From assembly GCA_965369815.1 (NCBI GenBank), contig CBDUQS010000004.1, forward strand, positions 1-49,623: DNA of 49,623 nucleotides, given 5' to 3'. The DNA is from DAOWGG01 sp965369815. GTDB taxonomy: Bacteria > Patescibacteriota > Gracilibacteria > UM-FILTER-43-11. Shown piece by piece: positions 26,491-34,164 of the stretch. Below the pieces are notes generated by a model, which saw nothing but the letters and a program-made list of their open reading frames with translations, was not told where the DNA came from and made no database searches. A program made the translations under genes and the position numbers. How positions within the stretch are numbered: position 1 is the stretch's first letter; each line of letters begins with the position of its first letter.

Positions 26491-27126
26491 TCATTTCCTC
26501 TCTTTTTGGTATTCAAAATAAGAATAAACCACAGGGTACAGTCCAGCAAAAAGGGCTGAAATCAAAACAATCCAAATCGCATAATCCTGAAAAAACACAC
26601 TAAAAATAATAACTAATCCAGAAACTCTGAAGAGTATAGCGCCCAAGTGATGTGTTTTTCTCCATACTTGATCACTACTCAGCGTCCAGGGCGTCCTTAT
26701 CCCAATAAACCAATTGCGTTTGGCGTTTTGGAGTAGATAGCTAATAAAAACAAAAAGAACTCCAATCGCAGGAAGTATCATAAGTGTCATATCAAACTCG
26801 TATCCCAAATTCCAAGCAATCGTCAAAAGGTAAATATAGAGAAAAAAAGTCACCATGAGTAAAATGAATCCATCAAACCAAGCTCTGAATTTTTCAATAT
26901 TTTTTTTAAGTGGGTCAATTTTAGGAATTATCAGAAACATCAAATACATCAAAAGCGTAATCCCCGGCATTAAAAAGAGCCCCCAGAATTTACCCATCGT
27001 GCCATCCGCTTCCCCTGCAGCATTCCAATGGCTGGCCATTTGGTCGGGCATATCGGGGTAAAAATAGGCAGCCAGTCCAAAGGAAAGTAGGATAATAAAA
27101 ATGATTGGATAGTGTATTTTTTTCAT
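26491..27126 (-). CDS. SdpI-family membrane protein
   Basis: A polytopic protein of 211 residues with about six hydrophobic segments. The N-terminus shows the DUF1648 pattern (MPDQMASHWNAAGEADG) and the C-terminal half has the SdpI signature GIRTPWTLSSDQVWRKTH. In Bacillus, SdpI gives immunity to the SdpC toxin and sequesters its repressor SdpR. No sdpC- or sdpR-like gene is near, so an immunity role is not established; many bacteria carry lone SdpI homologs. It is divergent from the LPXTG gene and has no visible Shine-Dalgarno sequence. Confidence 0.87.
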   Translation of the reverse strand: MKKIHYPIIFIILLSFGLAAYFYPDMPDQMASHWNAAGEADGTMGKFWGLFLMPGITLLMYLMFLIIPKIDPLKKNIEKFRAWFDGFILLMVTFFLYIYLLTIAWNLGYEFDMTLMILPAIGVLFVFISYLLQNAKRNWFIGIRTPWTLSSDQVWRKTHHLGAILFRVSGLVIIFSVFFQDYAIWIVLISALFAGLYPVVYSYFEYQKERK

Positions 27127-27165
27127 AGACTTATTTTAAAGCAATTTGACGCAAACAACAATTTA

Positions 27166-27194
27166 TTGACATTTTATAAAAAATAGTGGATAAT
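27166..27194 (+). promoter_or_regulatory. Promoter of the LPXTG-type gene
   Basis: TTGACA (27166-27171) and GATAAT (27189-27194) with a 17-bp spacer form a near-consensus sigma-70-type promoter. The leader would be only about 16 nt and lacks a Shine-Dalgarno sequence. Confidence 0.7.
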
Positions 27195-27216
27195 AATCAC
27201 CTAATTTTGTTTTACT

Positions 27217-27765
27217 ATGAAAAAACTACTCGCAACCCTAATTGTTACAATTCTTTTGTTCGCTGGCATGGCATACACGCCTGCAGCCAATGCGAATCAT
27301 AATTATAGCAATAACTATAAAGAATCTCCGTTTCACCCTGAAAATCCTGATTACTACAACGGGAATTTAAGGTTAAAGCTCAAAAATCGAGCCGATATCG
27401 AGCGCGCCAGTCGCCCTAACCTCCATTACGATCGCTATACTCAGGATGTTTATGGTTGTAACTGGAAATATAATAAGGGTCTTGAAACCTGGGTTTGTAA
27501 CAAAGATTATGCAGAGCAGAAAGCTCAATCAGTGAAAGTTTGCCCAGTCGGTTACACTTTAAATACAGCAGAAACCGCTTGTCTTCAAAATTACCCAACC
27601 CCTCAATTTGCAGCCACTCCAAATGAACCTGTTCAGCAAATGGAAGTCACTCGATATGTTCATTTTTATGAAACGCCTGAATCACTACCTTCCACTGGAG
27701 GTGGATTCGGTTTGATCTTATTGGGAAGCTTAGTTGGAGCTGGATTGATAGGTCGCAAAAGATAA
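27217..27765 (+). CDS. Secreted protein with LPXTG-type sorting signal (182 aa)
   Basis: It has a signal peptide (MKKLLATLIVTILLFAGMAY, cleavage near NANA at about residue 26) and a C-terminal sorting signal in the right order: LPSTG at residues 157-161, a hydrophobic stretch (GFGLILLGSLVGAGLIG) and a basic RKR end. That is the hallmark of a sortase substrate or of the related anchor used in many CPR surface proteins. The body is Tyr/Asn-rich and has cysteines in YGCNWKY, WVCNKD, VKVCPVG and TACLQN, perhaps two disulfides. No sortase gene is in this window. The body itself matches no family I know. Confidence 0.8.
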   Translation: MKKLLATLIVTILLFAGMAYTPAANANHNYSNNYKESPFHPENPDYYNGNLRLKLKNRADIERASRPNLHYDRYTQDVYGCNWKYNKGLETWVCNKDYAEQKAQSVKVCPVGYTLNTAETACLQNYPTPQFAATPNEPVQQMEVTRYVHFYETPESLPSTGGGFGLILLGSLVGAGLIGRKR

Positions 27766-27811
27766 CTTGAACTAAATAGGAGGCTGTGATACCCTTTGCT
27801 CGCTAAAAAAA

Positions 27812-27887
27812 GGGTCAGTAGCTCAGTTGGTAGAGCAGTAGCCTCTTAAGCTATTTGTCCCGGGTTCGAGCCCCGGCTGACCCACCA
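27812..27887 (+). tRNA. tRNA-Lys (CTT anticodon)
   Basis: A full cloverleaf: acceptor GGGTCAG/CTGACCC, D arm GCTC/GAGC, anticodon stem GTAGC/GCTAT with loop CTCTTAA (anticodon CTT), T arm CCGGG/CCCGG with TTCGAGC, and an encoded CCA end. Confidence 0.93.
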
Positions 27888-27890
27888 TTG

Positions 27891-27922
27891 AAACCAACAG
27901 ATTAGTCACAGTTGGTTTTTTT
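27891..27922 (+). terminator. Intrinsic terminator after tRNA-Lys
   Basis: AAACCAAC (27891-27898) pairs perfectly with GTTGGTTT (27911-27918), and the T run continues to 27922. It begins 4 nt after the tRNA CCA end. Confidence 0.8.
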
Positions 27923-27923
27923 A

Positions 27924-28223
27924 TTAAACTAAACTTCCTGTTGCAGCTCCAGTGGCCAATCCTCCTGTAAACAAAACTGACTTTGCTATTTCTTTTGAAC
28001 CAAGATCTTCCACTTCAAAAGTTTTATGAAAAAGCTCAGAAACATTGTCTCGAACAGAGACAGCAGCTTTTTCAAAAATACCACCTGCTTGTTTTTCTCG
28101 ATTCGTAGCCCATTGACTCATTTTTTCTCTGCGAGCTTTCATCCATGTAGAGAATTCACTAGGGTTATTTGCGTGAGTTGGCATTTCATGTGCTGCCGAT
28201 GGTGTAGGGTTTTCGTTAGGCAT
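27924..28223 (-). CDS. Hypothetical protein (99 aa)
   Basis: The family is not recognised. ATG 28223 is preferred (MPNENPTPSAAHEM) because a longer in-frame version reads a poly-Pro stretch through a C/T-rich spacer. The protein has a disordered Pro/Thr/Asn N-terminus, a basic helical middle (MKARREKMSQWATNREKQAG) and a Gly/Ala/Thr-rich end (LFTGGLATGAATGSLV) that may be a short hydrophobic hairpin. It ends 2 nt from the tRNA-Lys terminator, which may serve both directions. No Shine-Dalgarno sequence. Confidence 0.55.
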   Translation of the reverse strand: MPNENPTPSAAHEMPTHANNPSEFSTWMKARREKMSQWATNREKQAGGIFEKAAVSVRDNVSELFHKTFEVEDLGSKEIAKSVLFTGGLATGAATGSLV

Positions 28224-28331
28224 AGGAGGGGGGGGGTTAATCTGTAATCGAGAGATCAAGCTAGCAGAAAAAAGAAAGGGTGTCAAGGGTCTAAGCAAGC
28301 ACCTCTTTATTTCCTCGAAATACGAAATTAC

Positions 28332-29702
28332 CTATGAACAAGCGGGTTTTTTGCAATTCTCAATTTTTACTTCAACCTTTTTTCGATTCTTTACTAAGTC
28401 CTCTGGCTTGAGTTTTTTACGAATAATGAAGCCTTCTTGAGCTCCATCAGGTGCTTTAAGTTTAATAGAAAAATCTTGTCCTGGATGAGCCACTTCAACT
28501 TTTTCGTCGTTCGCCGCATTTACAAAGTCATCCAATGTTAAATGAATATTTTCAGTTGGAGTGATGATATCCAGCTCATCCCCTTTTTTAAGGGTATTTC
28601 GAACTTCTAAAATCATTTCATCCCCCTCTATTTTTCGGATAGCACCTGCAAAACAAAAGTGTTCATTGTAATCGTTTCGAGTTTCATATTTTTGCCCTTC
28701 AGCTCCCGGTTTTCCATACCAGAACCCCGTAAAATAACCACGAGTATTAATTGATTCCACCAATTCCAATAACTCAGGAGTAGCTGATTTTCCTTCCATG
28801 GCTAAATCCAAACCTTGTCGGTAGATACGGCTGACAATCGCCGTGTAATAAATGCTTTTATGTCGCCCTTCAATCTTCAGAGAATCCACGCGAGCATCAA
28901 TCAAATCTTTCAGGTGTTCCACCATACACATATCCTTAGAACTCATAATATAAGTCCCATTGTCATCTTCTTCAATCGGAATCATTTCACCAGGTCGTAA
29001 TTCTTCCTCTAAATAATATTGGCTTCCATCATTTTCGAGTTTCGAGTTTCGAGTTTCGGATTTGTATAATTTGTAGTTCCATCGGCATGAATGAGCACAC
29101 ATTCCTTCATTAGCATCTCGACTCGTCATAAAGCTAGAAAGCAGACATCGTCCACTATAGGCCATGCACATCGCTCCATGAACGAACCCTTCAATCTCAA
29201 CTTTAACCCCCTTTTTATCGAGCTCTTCACGAATTTTCTTTATTTCACGCAAGCTAGCCTCTCGACCTAAAACCACACGCTCAGAACCCTGTTTAGCCCA
29301 AAAGGCAATACCAGCGGAGTTTAGAATGTTGGCTTGAGTACTGATGTGAATCGGAATCCAAGGGCATTTCTCTTGAATGATTGCTAAAACCCCCACATCC
29401 GAAACTAAAATGGCATCAGGAGCCAATCCTTTTTCATGGAGTTTTGTTAAATTATCCAATTCCTTCTCTAAAAAACTCAATTTATACTCATGAGCATGAA
29501 CGTTCATGGTTAAATAAAGCTTTTTTCCCAATTCATTTTTAATTCGTAAGGCTTCCTCCAAAACATTCCCATCTTCATCATTAATTTTCATTCGCATGCT
29601 CATAGCCTTAACTCCCATATAGCAGGCATCTGCCCCATATAGAAAGGCAGTCTTTAGTTTTTCTAGATCTCCAGCGGGTGCAAGGATTTCAGGTTTAAAC
29701 AT
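28332..29702 (-). CDS. Peptidase U32-family protein (TrhP/YegQ-like)
   Basis: A cytoplasmic protein of 456 residues. The core carries the U32 signature EGFVHGAMCMAYSGRCLLSS and the Cys cluster (MCMAYSGRC, GMCAHSCRW) that in TrhP/YegQ and RlhA serves prephenate-dependent hydroxylation of tRNA U34 or 23S rRNA; the N-terminal ILAPAGDLEKLKTAFLYGADA is also typical. I favour the TrhP branch from overall length and C-terminal extension, but cannot separate it from other U32 members by eye. Residues about 216-223 (SETRNSKLE) come from three 7-nt repeats inserted into the frame (29034-29054). The start ATG at 29702 has no Shine-Dalgarno sequence. Confidence 0.85.
   Translation of the reverse strand: MFKPEILAPAGDLEKLKTAFLYGADACYMGVKAMSMRMKINDEDGNVLEEALRIKNELGKKLYLTMNVHAHEYKLSFLEKELDNLTKLHEKGLAPDAILVSDVGVLAIIQEKCPWIPIHISTQANILNSAGIAFWAKQGSERVVLGREASLREIKKIREELDKKGVKVEIEGFVHGAMCMAYSGRCLLSSFMTSRDANEGMCAHSCRWNYKLYKSETRNSKLENDGSQYYLEEELRPGEMIPIEEDDNGTYIMSSKDMCMVEHLKDLIDARVDSLKIEGRHKSIYYTAIVSRIYRQGLDLAMEGKSATPELLELVESINTRGYFTGFWYGKPGAEGQKYETRNDYNEHFCFAGAIRKIEGDEMILEVRNTLKKGDELDIITPTENIHLTLDDFVNAANDEKVEVAHPGQDFSIKLKAPDGAQEGFIIRKKLKPEDLVKNRKKVEVKIENCKKPACS
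29034..29054. repeat. TTCGAGT heptanucleotide tandem repeat inside the U32 gene
   Basis: Three perfect copies of TTCGAGT lie at 29034-29054, with a degenerate fourth (TTCGGAT). Since 7 is not a multiple of 3, gain or loss of one copy would shift the frame. It adds the residues SETRNSKLE between the Cys-rich motif and the next domain. Confidence 0.8.
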
Positions 29703-29795
29703 AAGAAGTTTATTAAGGCTAGCTAAGGGATTGTACGAGATATAAATGATTTTGTCAAAATTGTATCATCACCCCTTCTTTGATAATCTATTTAC

Positions 29796-30218
29796 ATGGA
29801 AAAAAACTTTGTAACATTTGATCGGGAAAAGTTCACAATTACCGTTGATTTTGCGGGTAAAAATAAATTAGAGATCAATAAGAGTGATATCCAAATTTCT
29901 TTTTTTTCAGGGGGCCCAGGAGGTCAGCACACCAACCGTCATATGAACGGCGTTCGCTTGATATATGCAATTCCCGAAGAATACAAACGCACTGCCTCTA
30001 AAACACAAGAGTTGATTAGCCGATCGATGAATCAGCGGAGTCAGGAGCAAAATTTAAATCAGGCTTTTTCTCAGTTAGCAGAAAAGATAAAAAAATATTT
30101 TTATGTACCGACCCGTCGTAAGAAAACCAGAGTGCCAAAAGGGTCGAAAGAAAGGCGATTGAGTAGTAAAAAAATACGAAGCCAGAAAAAGCAATCTCGC
30201 CAAAAAGCAGATTATTAA
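29796..30218 (+). CDS. arfB: ArfB/YaeJ-like peptidyl-tRNA hydrolase (ribosome rescue)
   Basis: A class I release-factor-domain protein of 140 residues, the same length as E. coli ArfB. It carries GGPGGQHTNRH with the catalytic GGQ at residues 42-44, no codon-recognition domain, and a strongly basic C-terminal tail (RRKKTRVPKGSKERR and the following KK/RQK residues) that in ArfB enters the empty mRNA channel. It should release peptides from stalled ribosomes. PrfH-type or other GGQ proteins are alternatives, but the tail fits ArfB best. A GATAAT box ends 8 nt before the ATG; there is no Shine-Dalgarno sequence. Confidence 0.82.
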   Translation: MEKNFVTFDREKFTITVDFAGKNKLEINKSDIQISFFSGGPGGQHTNRHMNGVRLIYAIPEEYKRTASKTQELISRSMNQRSQEQNLNQAFSQLAEKIKKYFYVPTRRKKTRVPKGSKERRLSSKKIRSQKKQSRQKADY

Positions 30219-30250
30219 AATAGTGAGTTTTTTGAAGAGCGGCTTCGCGA

Positions 30251-30277
30251 AAGGCAAATTGATGAGCAAATTGATAA
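30251..30277. repeat. GCAAATTGATG-family repeat, left of the four-helix gene
   Basis: Two direct units, GGCAAATTGAT and GCAAATTGAT, follow each other at 30251-30273. The exact complement ATCAATTTGCC occurs at 30733-30743 on the other side of the four-helix-bundle gene, so the gene is bracketed in inverted orientation. Confidence 0.55.
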
Positions 30278-30365
30278 TTTTTCAGTTGCTCTTTAGTCAG
30301 ATGTTTTATACGATCACTATCCACATTTAGTATTAAATGAATTTTTTGTAATTAATTGAAATAAT

Positions 30366-30734
30366 ATGAGAATTGAAGATGTAAGAGTATACAAGATTGC
30401 TGTTGAACTCGAAAAAAAGTTATTCGAGATTATTGAAGGTATTTCAATAGGTTGGTCGATTGACCAAGTTGACCAAATCAAACGGTCGTCTAGCTCAATT
30501 TCAGCAAACATAATTGAGGGCTTTTCTCGTCGTTTTTATAAAAAGGACTACATAAGGTTTTTGTACATTGCAATGGGGTCCAGCGACGAAACCAAACATC
30601 ATTTAATGGTTTTATTTAATAAAAAATGCATTGATAAAAACACTTATGATGACTATGCTAGAAACTATAAAAATTTATCAATTAAAATACTAAATTTAAT
30701 TAATTTTTTACGAGAGCAACTAAATCAGCAATGA
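30366..30734 (+). CDS. Four-helix-bundle protein (23S rRNA IVP / S23 family)
   Basis: A small helical protein of 122 residues with the family's pattern: EDVRVYKIAVELEKKLFE, then DQVDQIKRSSSSISANIIEGF, then the YKKDYIRFLYIAMGSSDETKHHL stretch. Family members were first found in 23S rRNA intervening sequences and are widespread as stand-alone genes in CPR bacteria; the molecular job is not known. It ends in TGA, which shows that TGA is a stop here. The gene is bracketed by inverted GCAAATTGAT repeats, which hints at mobility as a unit. Confidence 0.85.
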   Translation: MRIEDVRVYKIAVELEKKLFEIIEGISIGWSIDQVDQIKRSSSSISANIIEGFSRRFYKKDYIRFLYIAMGSSDETKHHLMVLFNKKCIDKNTYDDYARNYKNLSIKILNLINFLREQLNQQ

Positions 30735-30776
30735 TCAATTTGCCCCTCAAAAGCCCTTCTATTCGCTAATCCATTC
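30733..30776. repeat. GCCCCTCAA-family repeat before the exonuclease gene
   Basis: ATCAATTTGCCCCTCAAAAG and the following GCCCTTC unit resemble the clusters at 13781-13820 and 19341-19378. It ends 5 nt before the exonuclease start. Confidence 0.5.
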
Positions 30777-30781
30777 GAAGT

Positions 30782-31366
30782 ATGCAACTCATTACCTTCC
30801 AAGATCTAATTCGTCGCTACTATTCTGGGGAAGGTTTTGTTCTTTTTGATACGGAAACAACAGGGTTAAATACATTTCACGATGACATTGTCGAGATAGC
30901 GGGAATGATTTGGCAGAAAGGGCAGGAGCCCAAAACATTTCAGGAAATCATCAAGGTAAACTTAAACAAAATGACTCCGGGAGCGTGGGAAATTCACAAG
31001 ATTCCAAAAGAAAAGATTGAAGCCGCACGCGAAGGTTCTGATGTTTTAAGTGATTTTATCGAGTTCGCAGGAGGTCGATCTCTATTGGCACACAACATCC
31101 GTTTCGATTACGAAATCCTAAACTCCAATCTAATACGAAGTGGGTTAAAGCCTTATCAAAATGATCAAGCCGCTTGTTCTCTCGCTTACGCCAAAGAGCA
31201 GAGCATGCCAGGTCGTTTAGTTGAGTTAGCAAAGTACTACAAGGTAAAAGTAGCAACAGGAGATCTACACCGCGCGCTTTACGACGTCGAAGTATTAATG
31301 GAAGTGATGAATAAAATGGTGAAGGAACATGAGCCAGAGGAGATGCAGTACTCTCTTATTTTATAA
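30782..31366 (+). CDS. DnaQ-type 3'-5' exonuclease (DEDDh)
   Basis: The protein has 194 residues and the three exonuclease motifs in order: DTETTGL (Asp23, Glu25), LLAHNIRFDYEIL and HRALYDVEVLMEV, giving the DEDDh His-Asp pair. It would degrade DNA or RNA 3' to 5'. As a free-standing protein it could be the proofreading epsilon-type subunit or a separate repair or RNase enzyme; sequence alone does not decide. The ATG lies just after the GCCCCTCAA repeat cluster and lacks a Shine-Dalgarno sequence. Confidence 0.87.
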   Translation: MQLITFQDLIRRYYSGEGFVLFDTETTGLNTFHDDIVEIAGMIWQKGQEPKTFQEIIKVNLNKMTPGAWEIHKIPKEKIEAAREGSDVLSDFIEFAGGRSLLAHNIRFDYEILNSNLIRSGLKPYQNDQAACSLAYAKEQSMPGRLVELAKYYKVKVATGDLHRALYDVEVLMEVMNKMVKEHEPEEMQYSLIL

Positions 31367-31368
31367 TC

Positions 31369-31447
31369 CAGATTGCTATCAAATTGCTCTCAGTTCGTTC
31401 CGACTACGTCGAACTCACGCTATCAAATTGATTAAGATAGCAATCTG
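31369..31447. repeat. Nested REP-like hairpin between exonuclease gene and cutA
   Basis: CAGATTGCTATC (31369-31380) is exactly complementary to GATAGCAATCTG (31436-31447). An inner stem, AGTTCG/CGAACT, sits in the loop. It begins 3 nt after the exonuclease stop and could end that transcript. A doubled GAAAGCAATAT unit then leads into the cutA start. Confidence 0.65.
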
Positions 31448-31477
31448 ACAGCCATTTGAAAGCAATATGAAAGCAAT

Positions 31478-31789
31478 ATGAAACTAAGCCTAGGTTACAT
31501 CACCTGTCCCACCAAAGCAGAAGCCAAAGAGATCACTCTGGCACTTTTAGAAGAGGGTCTGATCGCCTGTGCCAATATTATCGATGGGATCGAATCTTAT
31601 TTTGCATGGGAAGATGAAATTCAGAAGGCAAAAGAGGTGATTATTATTTTTAAAACACGTCAAAAAAAGGAAGATAAAATCATTCGATTGGTAAAGCAAA
31701 TTCATTCATACGAAGTCCCTTGTGTAGTCTTTACGGACATCAAGCACGGGAACAAGGAATTTTTAAAATGGGTAGAGCAGGAGAGTTAA
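31478..31789 (+). CDS. cutA: CutA-family divalent-cation tolerance protein
   Basis: The 103-residue length and motifs fit CutA1, a small trimeric PII-like protein linked to copper tolerance in E. coli but with an unsettled general role: YITCPTKAEAKEI, the GLIACANII strand, SYFAWEDEIQ, KTRQKKEDKI and the C-terminal YEVPCVVFTDI. It overlaps by 4 nt the 3' end of the convergent 31786-32793 gene. Confidence 0.9.
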   Translation: MKLSLGYITCPTKAEAKEITLALLEEGLIACANIIDGIESYFAWEDEIQKAKEVIIIFKTRQKKEDKIIRLVKQIHSYEVPCVVFTDIKHGNKEFLKWVEQES

Positions 31790-32793
31790 GTAGCTTTCCA
31801 TTCAAAGCAAATCACCTCTATTCCATGGGGTTTGATGTCTCCTTCCATTTTAATACCAATGGTCGCCAATTCAGATTTAAGAATGAGCAATCCTTTCACT
31901 AGGCGCTCAGAGATTTTCTTTTTAAGCTCAAGAGCGGGCAATTCTTTTTCTAGACCTTCAGAGAGTGCCTCTAGGAACAGGTCTTCCAGACGATCAAAAC
32001 GAAAGCCACGTGCTCCATCTTCCATATGCATAGCAATTTCTTCTGCAATTTCACATCGAAAAGAATCTTTGACGGAATCACTGGCGTCGATGACTTTTCG
32101 AAAATCAGAAATAGGACGGTCGGGAGATGTAGGAGCTAAAGGTGGTTTAGACTTAAGAGCTTCCCCTTCCTTATTAAGGGAGGGGGTAGGATGTGAATGA
32201 GGAGAAGTAGGTTTTTTAACCCTCCACCCATCAAGTGGCCTTCCAGAAGAATCATTATTAGATTGGAATTCCCTTAAAAAAGCTTCAATAGTCTTTCGGT
32301 CGTCAGATTCAAACACAGTAAGAAGTTCATAGACTTTCTGTAATTCTCCTAGGGTAGAGCGATATTGAACAGATTGAATTTCTTTTTTTAGGAGTGGCTT
32401 ATTTTTTTCTAGCAAGAACTGAATAGAATTTCGACAACCCGTCATACCACTTTGCAGTTTACTAAGCATTACTTTTGATTGAATGCTTCGTGAGGTATAT
32501 TTTTTATTTGGTACTTCCAATTGTTCTGGATCGACGTCGAGCGATAAAAATAAGTCTGCAATCAACTGACGTGTTATCTGAACATTTTTAGCAAACTCTT
32601 CTAATCCACCTTTTTGAGTCTTTAGTAGATGGATTGCATTGATAGGGGAAGTAGCTAGAAGTTCATGAAGGCTATTACTAAGAGTACTTAAGGAAATATT
32701 GAATCGAGTAAAAATACGCTTAACATCTCGTGCTTCAATATACTGTGAAGCTTTATCTGTTTTCGCTGAAGAGGATTCAGTCATAAGTTGCAT
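31786..32793 (-). CDS. Hypothetical helical protein with inserted low-complexity linker (335 aa)
   Basis: The family is not recognised and there is no signal peptide. Two predicted helical parts, residues about 1-190 and about 225-335, are joined by a Pro/Ser/Thr/Lys linker (TSPHSHPTPSLNKEGEALKS). The linker is encoded by a hairpin-forming C/T-rich repeat (32163-32185) of the kind otherwise seen between genes, so it looks like an in-frame insertion. The C-terminal part carries EIAEEIAMHMEDGARGFRF and a Leu-rich helix. The gene is flanked by cutA (convergent) and mscS (same strand, 47 bp further). ATG 32793 is taken; ATG 32784 (MTESSS) is also possible. Confidence 0.65.
   Translation of the reverse strand: MQLMTESSSAKTDKASQYIEARDVKRIFTRFNISLSTLSNSLHELLATSPINAIHLLKTQKGGLEEFAKNVQITRQLIADLFLSLDVDPEQLEVPNKKYTSRSIQSKVMLSKLQSGMTGCRNSIQFLLEKNKPLLKKEIQSVQYRSTLGELQKVYELLTVFESDDRKTIEAFLREFQSNNDSSGRPLDGWRVKKPTSPHSHPTPSLNKEGEALKSKPPLAPTSPDRPISDFRKVIDASDSVKDSFRCEIAEEIAMHMEDGARGFRFDRLEDLFLEALSEGLEKELPALELKKKISERLVKGLLILKSELATIGIKMEGDIKPHGIEVICFEWKAT
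32163..32185. repeat. REP-like hairpin inserted in a coding region
   Basis: CCCCTTCCTT (32163-32172) pairs with AAGGGAGGGG (32176-32185), one pair being G-T, with a 3-nt loop. On the coding strand it yields the peptide PTPSLNKEGE, a typical translation of such repeats. Confidence 0.6.
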
Positions 32794-32840
32794 TAAAAAG
32801 CAGGTTTTTTATAGTAACTTATTTTTGGAAATTGTCAAAG

Positions 32841-33911
32841 TTAAGCTTTGCTCATATGAATAGTCTGAGTTGGGAAGGCCATCTCAATTCCCTCTTTTTC
32901 GAAGGCGTCCATGATCGCTAGGTTGATCTTTTGCTGAGCATCCATATAGTCCGCGTAGGCACCTGATTTAATATAATACACCGCTTCATAGTTAAGGCTG
33001 AAATCTCCAAAGGCATGAAAGTGAACTCGATCCAAGTCCACGTTTTTAATTTTCTCAAAAATAGCCTTAAACATTTTAGGAACCATTTTTAATTTTTTGG
33101 TTGGAGTACCATAGGTCAATCCAAAGCCAAAGGCAATACGACGCTTTTTCATTTTCTTAAAATTGCGAACATCAGTACTAGTGAGCTCTCGGTTAGAAAA
33201 AACAATTTCTTCTCCTTGAAGTGCTTCGACACGAGTTGTTTTTAATCCAATTCGTTTTACCGTTCCTGATTGATCCCCGACCACAATATAATCCCCAATT
33301 TCAAATGGCTTATCAAAGTAAATTGAGAAAGAGCTGAATAGGTCGCTCAGAATGTTTTGAGCGGCTAAAGCAACTGCGATACCACCAATACCCATGCTAG
33401 CCACTAGGGCGGTAATATCGACTCCTAGGTTCGCGAGTACAAGTAGCAAGCCTGTTGCCCATAGGATGATTTTAACCACAAGAGAGATTGCAAAATAGGT
33501 GGTGGTTTTTTCACGTTTTTTATCTTCTTTTTTAGAAAATTTATAAAGCAAATATTCAATTAAGTTGCTAGCGGCCTGAGTTGCCCAAAAGATAATAAGA
33601 ATAACTAATAACGCTGTTAGGGTTTTATTGATCGCTGAATGCACGACTAAATATTGAAGCGCTATGTAAATAGAGATGAGACTGTAAAAAGCTCCTGGGA
33701 TGCTTTCAATCATTTTAATCACTTCATCATCCAGGTCGGTTTTTGTTTTCTTCGCCCATTTTTCCAGACGAATAATAATAATGGTTTTAAATATTTTAAA
33801 AACAATTAACAAACCAATAAATATCCCCAAGGCAATTAAGTAGTCCATTCCACTATTCCCCCAAAACTCAAACATTAAAGATTCTTTTGCGCTATCTAAA
33901 AAAGTGTCCAT
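32841..33911 (-). CDS. mscS: MscS-family mechanosensitive channel
   Basis: A membrane protein of 356 residues. Four to five N-terminal hydrophobic segments (the TM1-3 region extended, as in larger MscS proteins) are followed by the pore helix GIGGIAVALAAQNILSDL, the beta domain (FEIGDYIVVGDQSGTVKRIG, TTRVEALQGEEIVFSN) and the C-terminal alpha/beta domain. It should release osmolytes on hypo-osmotic shock. It is the usual single mid-sized paralog rather than the short E. coli type. No Shine-Dalgarno sequence before the ATG. Confidence 0.92.
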   Translation of the reverse strand: MDTFLDSAKESLMFEFWGNSGMDYLIALGIFIGLLIVFKIFKTIIIIRLEKWAKKTKTDLDDEVIKMIESIPGAFYSLISIYIALQYLVVHSAINKTLTALLVILIIFWATQAASNLIEYLLYKFSKKEDKKREKTTTYFAISLVVKIILWATGLLLVLANLGVDITALVASMGIGGIAVALAAQNILSDLFSSFSIYFDKPFEIGDYIVVGDQSGTVKRIGLKTTRVEALQGEEIVFSNRELTSTDVRNFKKMKKRRIAFGFGLTYGTPTKKLKMVPKMFKAIFEKIKNVDLDRVHFHAFGDFSLNYEAVYYIKSGAYADYMDAQQKINLAIMDAFEKEGIEMAFPTQTIHMSKA

Positions 33912-34027
33912 AATTTTGTCTTGGTTATTGATGAGTACATACTAGAAAAACTCCCGCATTAAAGCAAATGAAACAATAATTGCAGTTGCCCCGATTTATA
34001 TCGGAAAGTATAATCAATAAGCCTTGA

Positions 34028-34104
34028 GGGCGGTTAGCTCAGTTGGCTAGAGCGCGTCATTGACGTTGATGAGGTCAGAGGTTCGACTCCTCTACCGCCC
34101 ACCA
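34028..34104 (+). tRNA. tRNA-Val (GAC anticodon)
   Basis: Acceptor GGGCGGT/ACCGCCC, anticodon stem CGTCA/TGATG with loop TTGACGT (anticodon GAC), T arm AGAGG/CCTCT with TTCGACT, and an encoded CCA. Confidence 0.93.
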
Positions 34105-34130
34105 CTTTTTAAGGCATGTTCATACAGAGC

Positions 34131-34164
34131 TTAGTCCTTAATCCTTAATCCTTAGTCCTTACAC
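34131..34164. repeat. TTARTCC heptanucleotide repeat abutting a start codon
   Basis: Four copies of TTA(A/G)TCC run from 34131 to 34158, then TTACAC leads straight into ATG 34165. The same repeat abuts the start at 35191 and lies at 44670-44700. Confidence 0.8.

Noticed and set aside
30016..30324. Minus-strand frame opposite the ArfB-like gene
   Set aside because: It lies entirely antisense to a gene with a clear family assignment, and its composition is that of a shadow frame.
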